From Arsukibacterium sp. UBA5043 (GTDB lineage: Bacteria > Pseudomonadota > Gammaproteobacteria > Enterobacterales > Alteromonadaceae), in the NCBI GenBank assembly GCA_002415085.1, contig DIBV01000001.1:124001-188000 (forward strand): a DNA stretch of 64,000 nt. The letters run 5' to 3'. Both the position numbers and the translations under genes were made by a program. The notes below the pieces were generated by a model. That model was not told where the DNA came from, ran no database searches, and saw only the letters and a program-made list of their open reading frames with translations. How positions within the stretch are numbered: the first letter of the stretch is position 1; every line of letters starts with the position of its first letter. Shown here piece after piece: positions 27,021 to 34,810 of this stretch.

Positions 27021-27092
27021 CCTCTCTCTCCGCCAATTAAATGAAAAAGGCCCACGCCAAAAGCGTGGGCCTTTTTCATTTAAGCGTCGAGA
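27021..27092 (+). repeat. 72-base direct repeat, right copy (att-like)
   Basis: Identical to 16329-16400. Only the last 15 bases of tRNA-Ser are present, without the rest of the tRNA gene, so this is the internal junction between island 1 and island 2. Confidence 0.85.
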
Positions 27093-27281
27093 CGAGGTCT
27101 TGACGAGAACCCTATGGTTCGACAAATTCGCCGGGAGCGAATTTGGACGCACTTCAGTGCGGCCCGCAGGGCCAGCACCATGGATGGTGCTGGCAATCCC
27201 GACATTACGCCTACTGCATGGGCCTTTTGTTTTAACGCGGCAGAGATCGAGGATTTGGTTCGAACCCTTAGTTCGACCAAC
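27093..27281 (+). repeat. Second tRNA-Ser-end module array
   Basis: No gene. The stretch continues the left-array modules: 27067-27200 matches 16525-16658 with one mismatch (including the GCCAGCACCAT palindrome), and 27213-27281 matches the third module (TGCATGGGCCTTTTGTTTTAACGCG). The tRNA-end remnant here is further decayed (CAATCCCGACATTACGCC). Compared with the left array one module is missing. Confidence 0.7.
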
Positions 27282-27533
27282 TTACTTATCCTCTTTATTG
27301 CTATTATCTACCACTATCCTCACCCGCTCATGCGGCATATATTCTTCCGGCTCATCGGGAAAAGCTTCGGCATCGGTATTGGTCATACTTTCCAGGCTAC
27401 CGGACAATACACCGAATTCATCTTCTAACTCGGGAACACTCTCCAATTCTTTAAAACGTTTAGCGATATAGTCGCCAAGCCATTTATCAAATTCTGGTGT
27501 ACCAGGTTCTGGTCTGTCTGTTCGCTTTTTCAT
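27282..27533 (-). CDS. Small acidic protein of the tRNA-Ser islands, copy 2
   Basis: 83 residues beginning MKKRTDRPEPGTPEFDKWLG, the same length as copy 1 and nearly identical from F-G-V-L-S-G-S-L-E-S-M to the C-terminus, with more changes in the first 30 residues. It overlaps the GNAT-like gene by ATGA (27530-27533). That both copies are intact while the neighbouring hsdR is broken suggests the pair is kept for its own function. Confidence 0.75.
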   Translation of the reverse strand: MKKRTDRPEPGTPEFDKWLGDYIAKRFKELESVPELEDEFGVLSGSLESMTNTDAEAFPDEPEEYMPHERVRIVVDNSNKEDK

Positions 27534-28060
27534 ATCAGGTCCTTAGTGCAAAAGTCACTTTTGCCACCAACGTATAAATAGCCAAGTGACTCATAATGTG
27601 ACCTCACTTTATTATTAATCGGGTTCATAATTCGGACTTGTTGCGCTCCTATGCTAATAGCATAGGCTTCTGCCGCGATTACAGTTAATTGCGCCGTATT
27701 TCCTGTTAGAGGCGTTTTCTCCGGAGAAGATTCAATCATATCTAATCGCAGTTTTCCTGCGCCCCAGGTTGGCCGGCCCAACGATGCGCTACACAACATG
27801 CTATGAAACCAAATCGCCAGCTCAAAACGCTTAGGGTAAATGGCGGCATAGCGGCTGGTCCATTGCGGCCAGGACCACATTACTCGCCGATTAGGGTGGG
27901 TATCCCACCTCGATAATTGCGCTATGGTTCTACCAGTAATATCTTCAAGTTTTACTGATTCCTGTAAACGTAAAGGCATCTTTGATACTGCCTGCGCGCG
28001 GCTTTGCTCCCTTAACTGAGCATAAGTACTATCGGCTAACTGGTGGCTTGGCTGCTTCAT
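27530..28060 (-). CDS. GNAT-like protein of the tRNA-Ser islands, copy 2
   Basis: 176 residues, same length as the copy at 16988. The first 20 residues and the block from about 50 to 120 (R-W-D-T-H-P-N-R-R-V-M-W-S-W onward) are identical to copy 1, while residues 22-50 and 120-176 differ at many positions. At DNA level the conserved block is almost unchanged even at silent sites. This patchwork points to recombination between the two copies or with a third one. The GNAT-like end I-M-N-P-I-N-N-K-V-R-S-H-Y-E is kept. Confidence 0.72.
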   Translation of the reverse strand: MKQPSHQLADSTYAQLREQSRAQAVSKMPLRLQESVKLEDITGRTIAQLSRWDTHPNRRVMWSWPQWTSRYAAIYPKRFELAIWFHSMLCSASLGRPTWGAGKLRLDMIESSPEKTPLTGNTAQLTVIAAEAYAISIGAQQVRIMNPINNKVRSHYESLGYLYVGGKSDFCTKDLI

Positions 28061-28180
28061 ATTGCATCCTTGTAATTTAAAGTTAAAAAATAGTAACTTT
28101 TAAGGGGCCGCCGAGCAAGTAGAAACTTAAGCACAATGGTTAGCAAATAATAGCTAATCATCATACAGATATGTGTACAC

Positions 28181-28534
28181 ATGAATAAAAAAAGCCTGAG
28201 TGAGCGCGATATATGCGCCAAGTTTATTAGCCCGGCACTTGTAAATGCGGGACGGGACATGCGTAAACAAGTCCGTGGAGAGGTCGGTTTTACGGATGCA
28301 CGTATTTATGTCAAAGGCAATCTAACCACCCTTGGTAAATGTAAGCGCGCTGACTATCTTCTTTGTTACAAACCTAATATCCCAGTAGCAATTATCGAAG
28401 CAAAGTTTAATCACCCTTCTGTAATAGCGGTATTCAGTTGCTGCTTTTCAGGCAGTAAAAATTTCACTGGCAATGCTAGCAACTTCCGAAACATGAACTA
28501 TATTCAGAACGAAGCAAGGTGGTACCTGAAATAG
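28181..28534 (+). pseudogene. hsdR remnant (N-terminal nuclease fragment)
   Basis: The first 77 residues match the N-terminus of the intact HsdR (42 identical by my count), including R-A-D-Y and I-E-A-K of the nuclease site, then the similarity stops at about 28411 and 40 unrelated residues follow. The helicase part is gone and no hsdM or hsdS follows. The promoter and operator seen before the intact hsdR are also missing. At about 55 percent identity it is a relic of a different allele, not a recent duplication. Confidence 0.85.
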
Positions 28535-28604
28535 GTATATGTGCTTTAGCTAAAGTCTGTGCTGCTTAAAGTAAAAATGTTTAATCTTCTTTGGAGTATT
28601 CATT

Positions 28605-28976
28605 TTGGAAAAGCTGGAAGAATATTTGAACAACATAATCTATAGGCAAGAACAACTGGCCAAAACCATGTTGATTTTAGTTGTTTCAATGGTTGTTGTA
28701 GCAGCTTTATTTCTAGTAATTATTTTAACTAGTTACGATGATCATAGTTTTGTTGGTTCGCTTGCAGTCTCCATTTCTGGTTTCATTGTTTCAGTGTTAT
28801 TGGTCGGAGTTTTTGTAATTATTCGCATTCATTCCTGTATGAATGGTTGTGATTTAATAAAGGTAAGACTGTCGCAAGGGGGACTTATAGCCGCAGAGAA
28901 GGCTTTAAGTAGCACGTGTTGTATCAAAGATTTTCCTATTGAAAAAATTAAAACGTTAATACCATCTGGAAAATGA
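28605..28976 (+). CDS. Small two-helix membrane protein, unknown
   Basis: I do not recognise this 123-residue protein. It has two hydrophobic helices (about 22-42 and 51-74) and a cytoplasmic-looking tail with three cysteines (C-M-N-G-C and S-T-C-C). The start is a TTG preceded by GGAG; no ATG is available in frame before the first helix. The stop overlaps the next gene by ATGA. The pair is AT-rich compared with the chromosome around it. Confidence 0.65.
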   Translation: MEKLEEYLNNIIYRQEQLAKTMLILVVSMVVVAALFLVIILTSYDDHSFVGSLAVSISGFIVSVLLVGVFVIIRIHSCMNGCDLIKVRLSQGGLIAAEKALSSTCCIKDFPIEKIKTLIPSGK

Positions 28977-29587
28977 TTATGGATAAAGAAACGCTCGCGA
29001 ATGAATTAAATAGGGTCCAGGAACGTGATAAAAGACACCTTAAAATATTAATAGTTGGCTTGTCACTTCTAACTATTTTTGGGTTTTTTACCGTAGCGTT
29101 GCTGATGGATTCTCTGAAAAGTAGATATGAAGCTAAGTTTGAGGATTTTGAGATAAAAACAGAAAATATAACAAGCAATATGTATACGCAACTCGATGTA
29201 CAGAAGAAAGCGTTTAATGAAATGATTGAGTTGAGAGATGAGATCTTAGATAAATTAAATATGGATGTGAGAACTGTAAGTCAAATGAGCAAAGAGGAAA
29301 TTGATGAGCTTTGGCTAACAGCATATGTGAAGAGCACTAACAATCGTAAAGATATTATCGAGATGACTGACCAGGTTGCAGATATGTCTAGTACTATTAA
29401 AGAGTTAAAAATATCCTTAGCACATTTTGAGCAAACCATGGAAAGAGTTAGTGCGCTAGAGATAGACGCAGAGAACGGTGAAAAAGATCTAAATGGAATT
29501 GAAGGAAAATTACAGCAATTGATAGATCGAATTACAGCGTTTGAAAATAAAATAGAGCAAAATCTAGTCGTACAAAAAGCTGAATAA
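28973..29587 (+). CDS. Membrane-anchored coiled-coil protein, unknown
   Basis: I do not recognise this 204-residue protein. One membrane helix (about 23-45) is followed by a long charged coiled-coil-like region (about 50-200, with heptad-like Leu/Ile spacing such as I-E-L-R-D-E-I-L-D-K-L and L-Q-Q-L-I-D-R-I-T-A-F-E). ATG at 28973 overlaps the upstream stop; an alternative ATG is two codons later. Together with the upstream gene it makes a compact two-gene membrane module at the end of island 2. The 260 bases after it hold no clear gene. Confidence 0.68.
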   Translation: MIMDKETLANELNRVQERDKRHLKILIVGLSLLTIFGFFTVALLMDSLKSRYEAKFEDFEIKTENITSNMYTQLDVQKKAFNEMIELRDEILDKLNMDVRTVSQMSKEEIDELWLTAYVKSTNNRKDIIEMTDQVADMSSTIKELKISLAHFEQTMERVSALEIDAENGEKDLNGIEGKLQQLIDRITAFENKIEQNLVVQKAE

Positions 29588-29847
29588 CAGAGTGGGTTTT
29601 GGCTGCCGTTACAAACTTTGTTTTGACGTTCGACCCGTTACAGCATCAAACAAGCCTTTCAATTCAGACATAGAAACTCCTCTGCTGAACCACACCAATC
29701 TAGCGCTGAATGATGACAAACGTAATACGCCTGTTATTTAAGAGACGTTTTCAGGATTAAAAGTAACATTTAGCTGCAAGCATGCAGGCGGGTCGCATTG
29801 CTGTCATCTACACTAAGATTTTTAATGTACTACCAGTGGGGATATTT

Positions 29848-30135
29848 ATGGCAAATGAAGGCTATCACGAACCTATAGCAGAACTTAGTGCCGAAACGCG
29901 CGACATGCACCGGGCTATCACTTCATTAATGGAAGAGCTGGAAGCGGTTGATTGGTATAACCAGCGGGTTGACGCCTGTAAGGATGAAAATCTGAAAAAG
30001 ATTCTTATTCATAACCGGGATGAGGAGAAAGAGCACGCCGCCATGGTGCTGGAATGGATTAGGCGAAAAGATCCGCACTTTGACAAACAATTAAAAGACT
30101 ATTTATTTACCGATAAACCTATCGCGCACAAATAA
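29848..30135 (+). CDS. Encapsulated-ferritin-like (EncFtn) protein without targeting tail
   Basis: The 95 residues closely resemble EncFtn, the ferroxidase carried inside encapsulin nanocompartments (M-E-E-L-E-A-V-D-W-Y and H-N-R-D-E-E-K-E-H-A-A-M). The ferroxidase residues known for that family map to Glu30, Trp36, Glu60 and His63 and are all present. The protein ends at Y-L-F-T-D-K-P-I-A-H-K, with no C-terminal encapsulin-targeting peptide, and no shell gene is in the window. The ATG at 29848 has a GGGG ribosome site and gives the family N-terminus; a longer frame from 29782 has no support. It probably binds or oxidises iron in the cytoplasm. Confidence 0.85.
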   Translation: MANEGYHEPIAELSAETRDMHRAITSLMEELEAVDWYNQRVDACKDENLKKILIHNRDEEKEHAAMVLEWIRRKDPHFDKQLKDYLFTDKPIAHK

Positions 30136-30193
30136 TCCTTGCTCAGCCCTCTTCCGCTTATCCGGGGACGGCTGGTAAACTAGCGAAACTGCC

Positions 30194-30217
30194 AAAAACC
30201 GCCATCCGGTGGTTTTT
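30194..30217 (+). terminator. Terminator after the EncFtn-like gene
   Basis: AAAAACCGCC and GGTGGTTTTT pair around ATCC with one G-T wobble, leaving a T-run on the plus strand. It stands between the EncFtn-like gene and the secreted protein gene. Confidence 0.7.
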
Positions 30218-30241
30218 CACCTTTTGCTTTTCGGAGTGTGC

Positions 30242-31735
30242 ATGCGTAATGTCGTTGCGTGGTTGCTTGCTGCGTGGTTGCCTGCTGTTTCTGCCCAGGC
30301 TGCTGTTGTGTTCAGTGATGGCTTTGAAACCAGTGATGGTGAACAGTGGCGCCAGTTAGGTGATTGCCGGGCCTTGCTTGGGGTGCCGCGTTCTGGCGAG
30401 ATGTCTTTGCGGTGCAAGCCTGGCAACAGTGTAATGTTCAGCAAAGAGGCGATTGGCGAGATGGGCGTGCTGGAGCTATGGCTGCGGCCTGAAACTGCTA
30501 CAACCTCGTATCGTATTCATGTAATGGTATCCGATTTGCCCTCAGTGAATGCGCTGTGGCAGCCAATTGCCCTGATAGAACATTTGGGAGGGGATGTCAG
30601 TTTTAAAGCACATCGGGTATCGATAGATGAGCCTGCCAAACGCTACCTGCGACTTGATATCGAAGTGCTCAGCGGTACCTTGGATCTTGACGATGTGATG
30701 GTAGAGCGCATTTTGCTGGCTACGGCGTTACAGAAAAATGAACAGCGCATTGTCAGTGGGATCCTGGACAAATTACGCCAAGATCAAAATATTGCAGTGC
30801 AGGCGGAGTCATTCCGCACTCTGGGCGTAAACTATGCTGCTCAGCTGGATTTGCAACGACAATACCTGGAATATGCCAATGCGTTACATTCCGGTATTGC
30901 CCTGGCATTGGCGGGCTCTGAGCGCAACCGAATGTCTAACCCGATGGCTTATGCCAGCTTTCGTAGTATTGTCACCGATGCCAGACGTGTTTCAACGCCA
31001 TTGCAACAAGCACGGCTGAATTCGATGCTAAAGCCCTTTGGTGACCTGGTTACGGCCAGTTTAAATGTGGTTAGTGCCGGTGCTTACTCTGCCTTTGCCG
31101 AGCCGTTTAAGTCGTTTCTTGCCTCGAGTTTTGATAAAAGTAACTACAATGACGCCGGTTTAAGCCGGGCCGATCGAAAATTCGCTGAACACAATGGCCT
31201 GAAAATTTATCAGGATGCTGAGCGTTTTTTAGCCGAGCTGGAAAAAGAACTGACCCAGGTAGCGGCTTTAGATAATGAACTGATTAATATTCAGAAGAGT
31301 GTTGATAATTTTCGCCGTGAGCTGGATAAACAGCTACGAGCGACGTTGCAACACGCCAGTATGGCTCGTTCGCAGGAAACCGTAAGCCGGGCCTTGAGCA
31401 AGGACGAGATGGCCCGCAAAAAGCTGATGGACGACGTGGCTGGTAATATTACCCTAACAGCCAATAGTTACCTGAACGAAGGCAATAATACCGAGCTTAT
31501 TCGTTATATTCTGAAAACATCAGAACAACTGGAACAAACTCAAAGTTATAAAGATCAGTTTAATCAAATCACCTCAGCGGTGCTGACCTACTATGATCGC
31601 TTTGAGCGTTCAGTGAATCCCAGTCAGAACCCGTTCTCCGATCCTGCTGATAAACACATCTGGGAAAATCACGCCCTGAAGGCCCGGGGTTATTTGCAGC
31701 AGTCAAAAGAGTCATTTAACCGGGCCTATTTGTAA
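30242..31735 (+). CDS. Secreted protein of unknown function
   Basis: 497 residues with a signal peptide (MRNVVAWLLAAWLPAVSAQA). The mature start F-S-D-G-F-E-T-S-D-G-E-Q-W and the beta-rich stretch to about residue 160 resemble the opening of concanavalin-A-like jelly-roll domains found in some polysaccharide-binding proteins. The remainder (about 165-490) is helical and charged, with coiled-coil character around 330-430. No catalytic motif was recognised. The ATG at 30242 has a GGAGTG ribosome site; a frame from 30209 would put extra residues before the signal peptide. Confidence 0.7.
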   Translation: MRNVVAWLLAAWLPAVSAQAAVVFSDGFETSDGEQWRQLGDCRALLGVPRSGEMSLRCKPGNSVMFSKEAIGEMGVLELWLRPETATTSYRIHVMVSDLPSVNALWQPIALIEHLGGDVSFKAHRVSIDEPAKRYLRLDIEVLSGTLDLDDVMVERILLATALQKNEQRIVSGILDKLRQDQNIAVQAESFRTLGVNYAAQLDLQRQYLEYANALHSGIALALAGSERNRMSNPMAYASFRSIVTDARRVSTPLQQARLNSMLKPFGDLVTASLNVVSAGAYSAFAEPFKSFLASSFDKSNYNDAGLSRADRKFAEHNGLKIYQDAERFLAELEKELTQVAALDNELINIQKSVDNFRRELDKQLRATLQHASMARSQETVSRALSKDEMARKKLMDDVAGNITLTANSYLNEGNNTELIRYILKTSEQLEQTQSYKDQFNQITSAVLTYYDRFERSVNPSQNPFSDPADKHIWENHALKARGYLQQSKESFNRAYL

Positions 31736-31985
31736 GATTGTAAGCACCAGGCGTGCGGGGTACAAATGCGTGTTAATGACGAGACAGCTACTCCGGTATA
31801 AATGTGACAATAAAGTACTGACAAAACCAATTTTATTTCACAATTCAGCTTAAGCTCAGTTTGGGCGACCTAAGCTTAGCCTGTATTCGCGGTTTTAGAG
31901 GGATACCTTTATCAGGTATTGACTATCAGCTATTGGCTGGCCGCTATTTTTTTGCTGCTATTTATTGACAGTGCAGGAGTTTGCT

Positions 31986-32174
31986 ATGAGTGTTTCTAAA
32001 CAAAGTGATGTACCGCAACACCCGTTTTTTTATCCGCAGAATAATACGGTTGACTTAACCCGGCAAGAGCGCACCGCATTAAGCCTGGTATGGAACGATA
32101 ATAAGACTGATACCATAAGGTCTGCTCAGGACGAATCCGGCACGGCGCATTGTGCGGTGTTGGGCTATAACTGA
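31986..32174 (+). CDS. Small hypothetical protein
   Basis: A 62-residue hydrophilic protein beginning MSVSKQSDVPQHPFFYPQNN. A strong AGGAG ribosome site lies seven bases before the ATG, which is the main support. No motif or membrane segment is seen. It lies upstream of the DUF445 gene with a 109-base gap that contains no clear promoter. Confidence 0.5.
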   Translation: MSVSKQSDVPQHPFFYPQNNTVDLTRQERTALSLVWNDNKTDTIRSAQDESGTAHCAVLGYN

Positions 32175-32283
32175 TGTGTCGTTAAGCTGTACTTGCCTGA
32201 AGCTGAGGCTGTGTTTAAAATCGGCGTTTTACGGTTTATCCGGCGGCGCTGATCTGGCCAGCCCCGGTTGTATGAGAGCAGGC

Positions 32284-32991
32284 ATGAATAAAAATTATAT
32301 TACCAATGGTATCGCGGCGCTAATTGTAGCTGCTGGCTGGTTTTGGCAGCAACCACTGCTGCTGAGTGTGGGCTTGTTTGCCTTATCTGGCGCGCTTACT
32401 AACTGGCTTGCCGTGCATATGTTGTTTGAAAAAATACCCCTGTTATACGGCTCCGGGGTAATTCCGGCCCGCTTTGCTGAGTTTAAAGCCGGTATTTATC
32501 AGCTGGTGATGACCCAGTTTTTCAGTAGCGATAATATTGAACGTTTTATCAGCGACAGACAACAGACCGCCAGTCCGTCATTTGATTTTCAACCTGTTAT
32601 AGAAAATACCGACTTATCTCCTGCCTTCGATTCCCTGCTAAACGTGGTTGAGCAATCGTCGTTTGGTAACATGCTGAATATGTTTGGCGGCAGTGCGGCG
32701 CTATTGCCGCTAAAAGAGCCGTTTATTGCCAGGTTAAAAGATGCTCTGACCGACATATCCCGCAGTGATGAGTTTGAGCAGCTCGTTCTGGCGCAGCTTG
32801 ATCAACCTGAGCAGCTACAGAATATCCGGGGGCAGGTAGACACCATTGTCCAACAACGGCTGCAGGAGCTCACGCCTGAGCTGGTAAAAGAGATTATTCA
32901 GCAGATGATCCGCCAGCACCTGGGCTGGTTAGTGGTATGGGGTGGGGTATTCGGAGGTGTAATTGGCTTACTGGTGGCTTTTATCCCGTGA
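32284..32991 (+). CDS. DUF445-family membrane protein
   Basis: 235 residues. The N-terminal hydrophobic segments (about 5-40) followed by A-L-T-N-W-L-A-V-H-M-L-F-E and P-L-L-Y-G-S-G-V-I-P-A-R are typical of the DUF445 family, and a C-terminal membrane helix (about 212-233) closes it. Function of the family is not settled. The ATG at 32284 was chosen because the family starts just before the first helix; upstream residues in the longer frame from 32152 are not family-like. Confidence 0.8.
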   Translation: MNKNYITNGIAALIVAAGWFWQQPLLLSVGLFALSGALTNWLAVHMLFEKIPLLYGSGVIPARFAEFKAGIYQLVMTQFFSSDNIERFISDRQQTASPSFDFQPVIENTDLSPAFDSLLNVVEQSSFGNMLNMFGGSAALLPLKEPFIARLKDALTDISRSDEFEQLVLAQLDQPEQLQNIRGQVDTIVQQRLQELTPELVKEIIQQMIRQHLGWLVVWGGVFGGVIGLLVAFIP

Positions 32992-33036
32992 GCAGTAAGC
33001 TGCCAGTGCCTGTTGTGGCACTGGCTGACGCTTTAT

Positions 33037-34287
33037 TTATTGTGCTGCGGTGTTAGTGTTTACTTTTTGGGTAGCGGCATAAGCTTCTACTTCGCGCCAT
33101 ACCCGCAATAGGTTGCCAGATAAAATCTTATCAATATCGTTTTCACTGTAACCGCGCTCAAGTAAACCTTGGATCAGGTTAGGATAACTGGCCACATCTT
33201 TTAAGCCAACAGGCAGAGAATCTCCGACGCCATCATAGTCTGAACCGATCCCAACATAATCAATACCTATCAGTTTTACCACATGGTCAATATGGTCCAG
33301 TACGGTATCTAAGGTTGCAAACGGATAGGGGTTTTTCTTGCGAAACGCTATTTCGAATGCATCATCATCCGCCACGTTGGCCCGCTTGGCTGCCGCTTTA
33401 CGTAGGGCACCATACTGATTCGCCATGGCGGTAACAAAAGAAGAACCAAAGTTGATCTGGACGACACCGCCATTTTTCGCTAATGCTCTGAGCATATCGT
33501 CGTCCATATTGCGCTCAAAACCAGGGGTATAGCTTCGTAGCGAAGAGTGGGACGCAATCACCGGCACCTTGCTTAAGCTGACAACCTGATAAAACGCATC
33601 ATCGGATACATGTGAAATATCAATCATCATGCCGATATTATTCATCGCCACCACTAACTCTTTACCGAATGGGCTTAAGCCCTGCCAGCGGCGACGTAAA
33701 TCGTAACTGGAATCAGAAATATGGTTGCTCTCAGAGTGTGCCAGGGTAATGTAGCGAATGCCGCGCTGATAAAAATGACGTAAATTGGCCAGATCTCCAC
33801 CGATGGGCGTGCCGTTCTCCATGCCGAGCGCTAACGAAATTTTTTCAGAACCAAACTGCTGTAGCACGTCGTCAGTGTTATAAGCCATGGCGAACCTGGC
33901 AGGCGCCCGGCCAACTAAAGCTTCCATGCCGTCAATCAATTGGTTGGCCAGCTGATACCCCCCGCCCGTGCGCTCGTACGATGCCGGAATGTAAATGGAC
34001 ATAAAGGGCGCATTTAAGCCGCCTGCACGCGCACGCGGGTAATCAAACTCGCCGCGGTCGGTGGCCTGACTGACATCTTCCCAGTCTTTATGCAAGCGGT
34101 AAGGTACGTCGATATGGGTATCGACAATGATACGTTGCTGGGCTATCTGACGCGCCAGTTGCTCGGTAGTTAATGCAGAGCCAGCTGCCTGCGGAGTTGA
34201 CGAGCCCTGGCTGCTGCAGGCGGTTAATCCAGTGCTAAGCAATGCGCTACACAGAATGGATAGCGGAAACGAAAGGCGGGTTTTCAT
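33037..34287 (-). CDS. Membrane dipeptidase, lipoprotein (peptidase M19)
   Basis: A zinc dipeptidase of the renal dipeptidase family, anchored by a lipid. The 416 residues begin with a lipoprotein signal with lipobox L-T-A-C (Cys24). Zinc ligands are seen in V-D-T-H-I-D-V-P, in E-N-G-T-P (bridging Glu), in T-L-A-H-S-E-S-N-H and in D-I-S-H-V-S-D, and G-I-G-S-D-Y-D-G is the family's C-terminal signature. The ATG at 34287 has an AAGGAA ribosome site and starts the signal; 11 extra codons upstream are unlikely. Confidence 0.92.
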   Translation of the reverse strand: MKTRLSFPLSILCSALLSTGLTACSSQGSSTPQAAGSALTTEQLARQIAQQRIIVDTHIDVPYRLHKDWEDVSQATDRGEFDYPRARAGGLNAPFMSIYIPASYERTGGGYQLANQLIDGMEALVGRAPARFAMAYNTDDVLQQFGSEKISLALGMENGTPIGGDLANLRHFYQRGIRYITLAHSESNHISDSSYDLRRRWQGLSPFGKELVVAMNNIGMMIDISHVSDDAFYQVVSLSKVPVIASHSSLRSYTPGFERNMDDDMLRALAKNGGVVQINFGSSFVTAMANQYGALRKAAAKRANVADDDAFEIAFRKKNPYPFATLDTVLDHIDHVVKLIGIDYVGIGSDYDGVGDSLPVGLKDVASYPNLIQGLLERGYSENDIDKILSGNLLRVWREVEAYAATQKVNTNTAAQ

Positions 34288-34365
34288 TATTGGTTCCTTG
34301 TTAATAAAACGGCTGGCCATAATATGCTATGCTGCGCCTTGAAAATCCAGTCCGGAGTTGATGTT

Positions 34366-34755
34366 ATGTTACGCCTGCTTGCCCTGTGTCTGTTTTTATT
34401 GTTGCCATTAGTTAGTGTGGCAGACAATAAGGTTAATTTAGAAACGACGATGAAAAACATGGGGTTGGCACTAAAACAGGCCAGAGAAGCGGACAGCCCG
34501 CAAGCGGCACAGCATTATATCAGTGAACTTGAGACGCTGACTGAGCAGGCAACAAGGGCGCAGTTTCCTGAGGATAAAGCACAACTCTACCTTGAGGGCC
34601 TGCGAAAAGTGCAATTAACTTTACAAAGTGCTCAACTTGCCGCCGCTGCCGGTGACAACGCTAAGCTGCAGCAGACGCTGGCCGAAGTAGAGCAGCTGCG
34701 TAAACATTATCATAAGCAACGTAAAGTGAGTTTCTGGCAATTATTATTTGGTTAG
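34366..34755 (+). CDS. Cytochrome b562 family protein
   Basis: A periplasmic four-helix-bundle protein of 129 residues with signal peptide (cut after S-V-A). The family binds heme b through a Met near the N-terminus and a His in the last helix; T-T-M-K-N-M-G-L offers the Met and R-K-H-Y-H-K-Q-R the His in the expected R-x-x-Y-H setting. Sequence is otherwise divergent, so heme binding is probable but not certain. The ATG at 34366 gives the signal peptide and has a GGAG site. Confidence 0.75.
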   Translation: MLRLLALCLFLLLPLVSVADNKVNLETTMKNMGLALKQAREADSPQAAQHYISELETLTEQATRAQFPEDKAQLYLEGLRKVQLTLQSAQLAAAAGDNAKLQQTLAEVEQLRKHYHKQRKVSFWQLLFG

Positions 34756-34765
34756 TGGCTGCCAT

Positions 34766-34794
34766 AAAAAAACCATCCGGCGGATGGTTTTTTT
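34766..34794. terminator. Bidirectional terminator between convergent genes
   Basis: AAAAAACCATCCG and CGGATGGTTTTTT form a long stem with almost no loop between the cytochrome b562-like gene and the second yebC-type gene, which converge here. A-run and T-run lie on opposite arms, so both directions are served. Confidence 0.9.
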
Positions 34795-34810
34795 GACTGT
34801 GGGCATTAAC

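Noticed and set aside
16740-29600. Integrase, transposase or IS element in the islands
   Set aside because: None of the proteins between the repeats has recombinase motifs, and no terminal inverted repeats with target duplications were seen.
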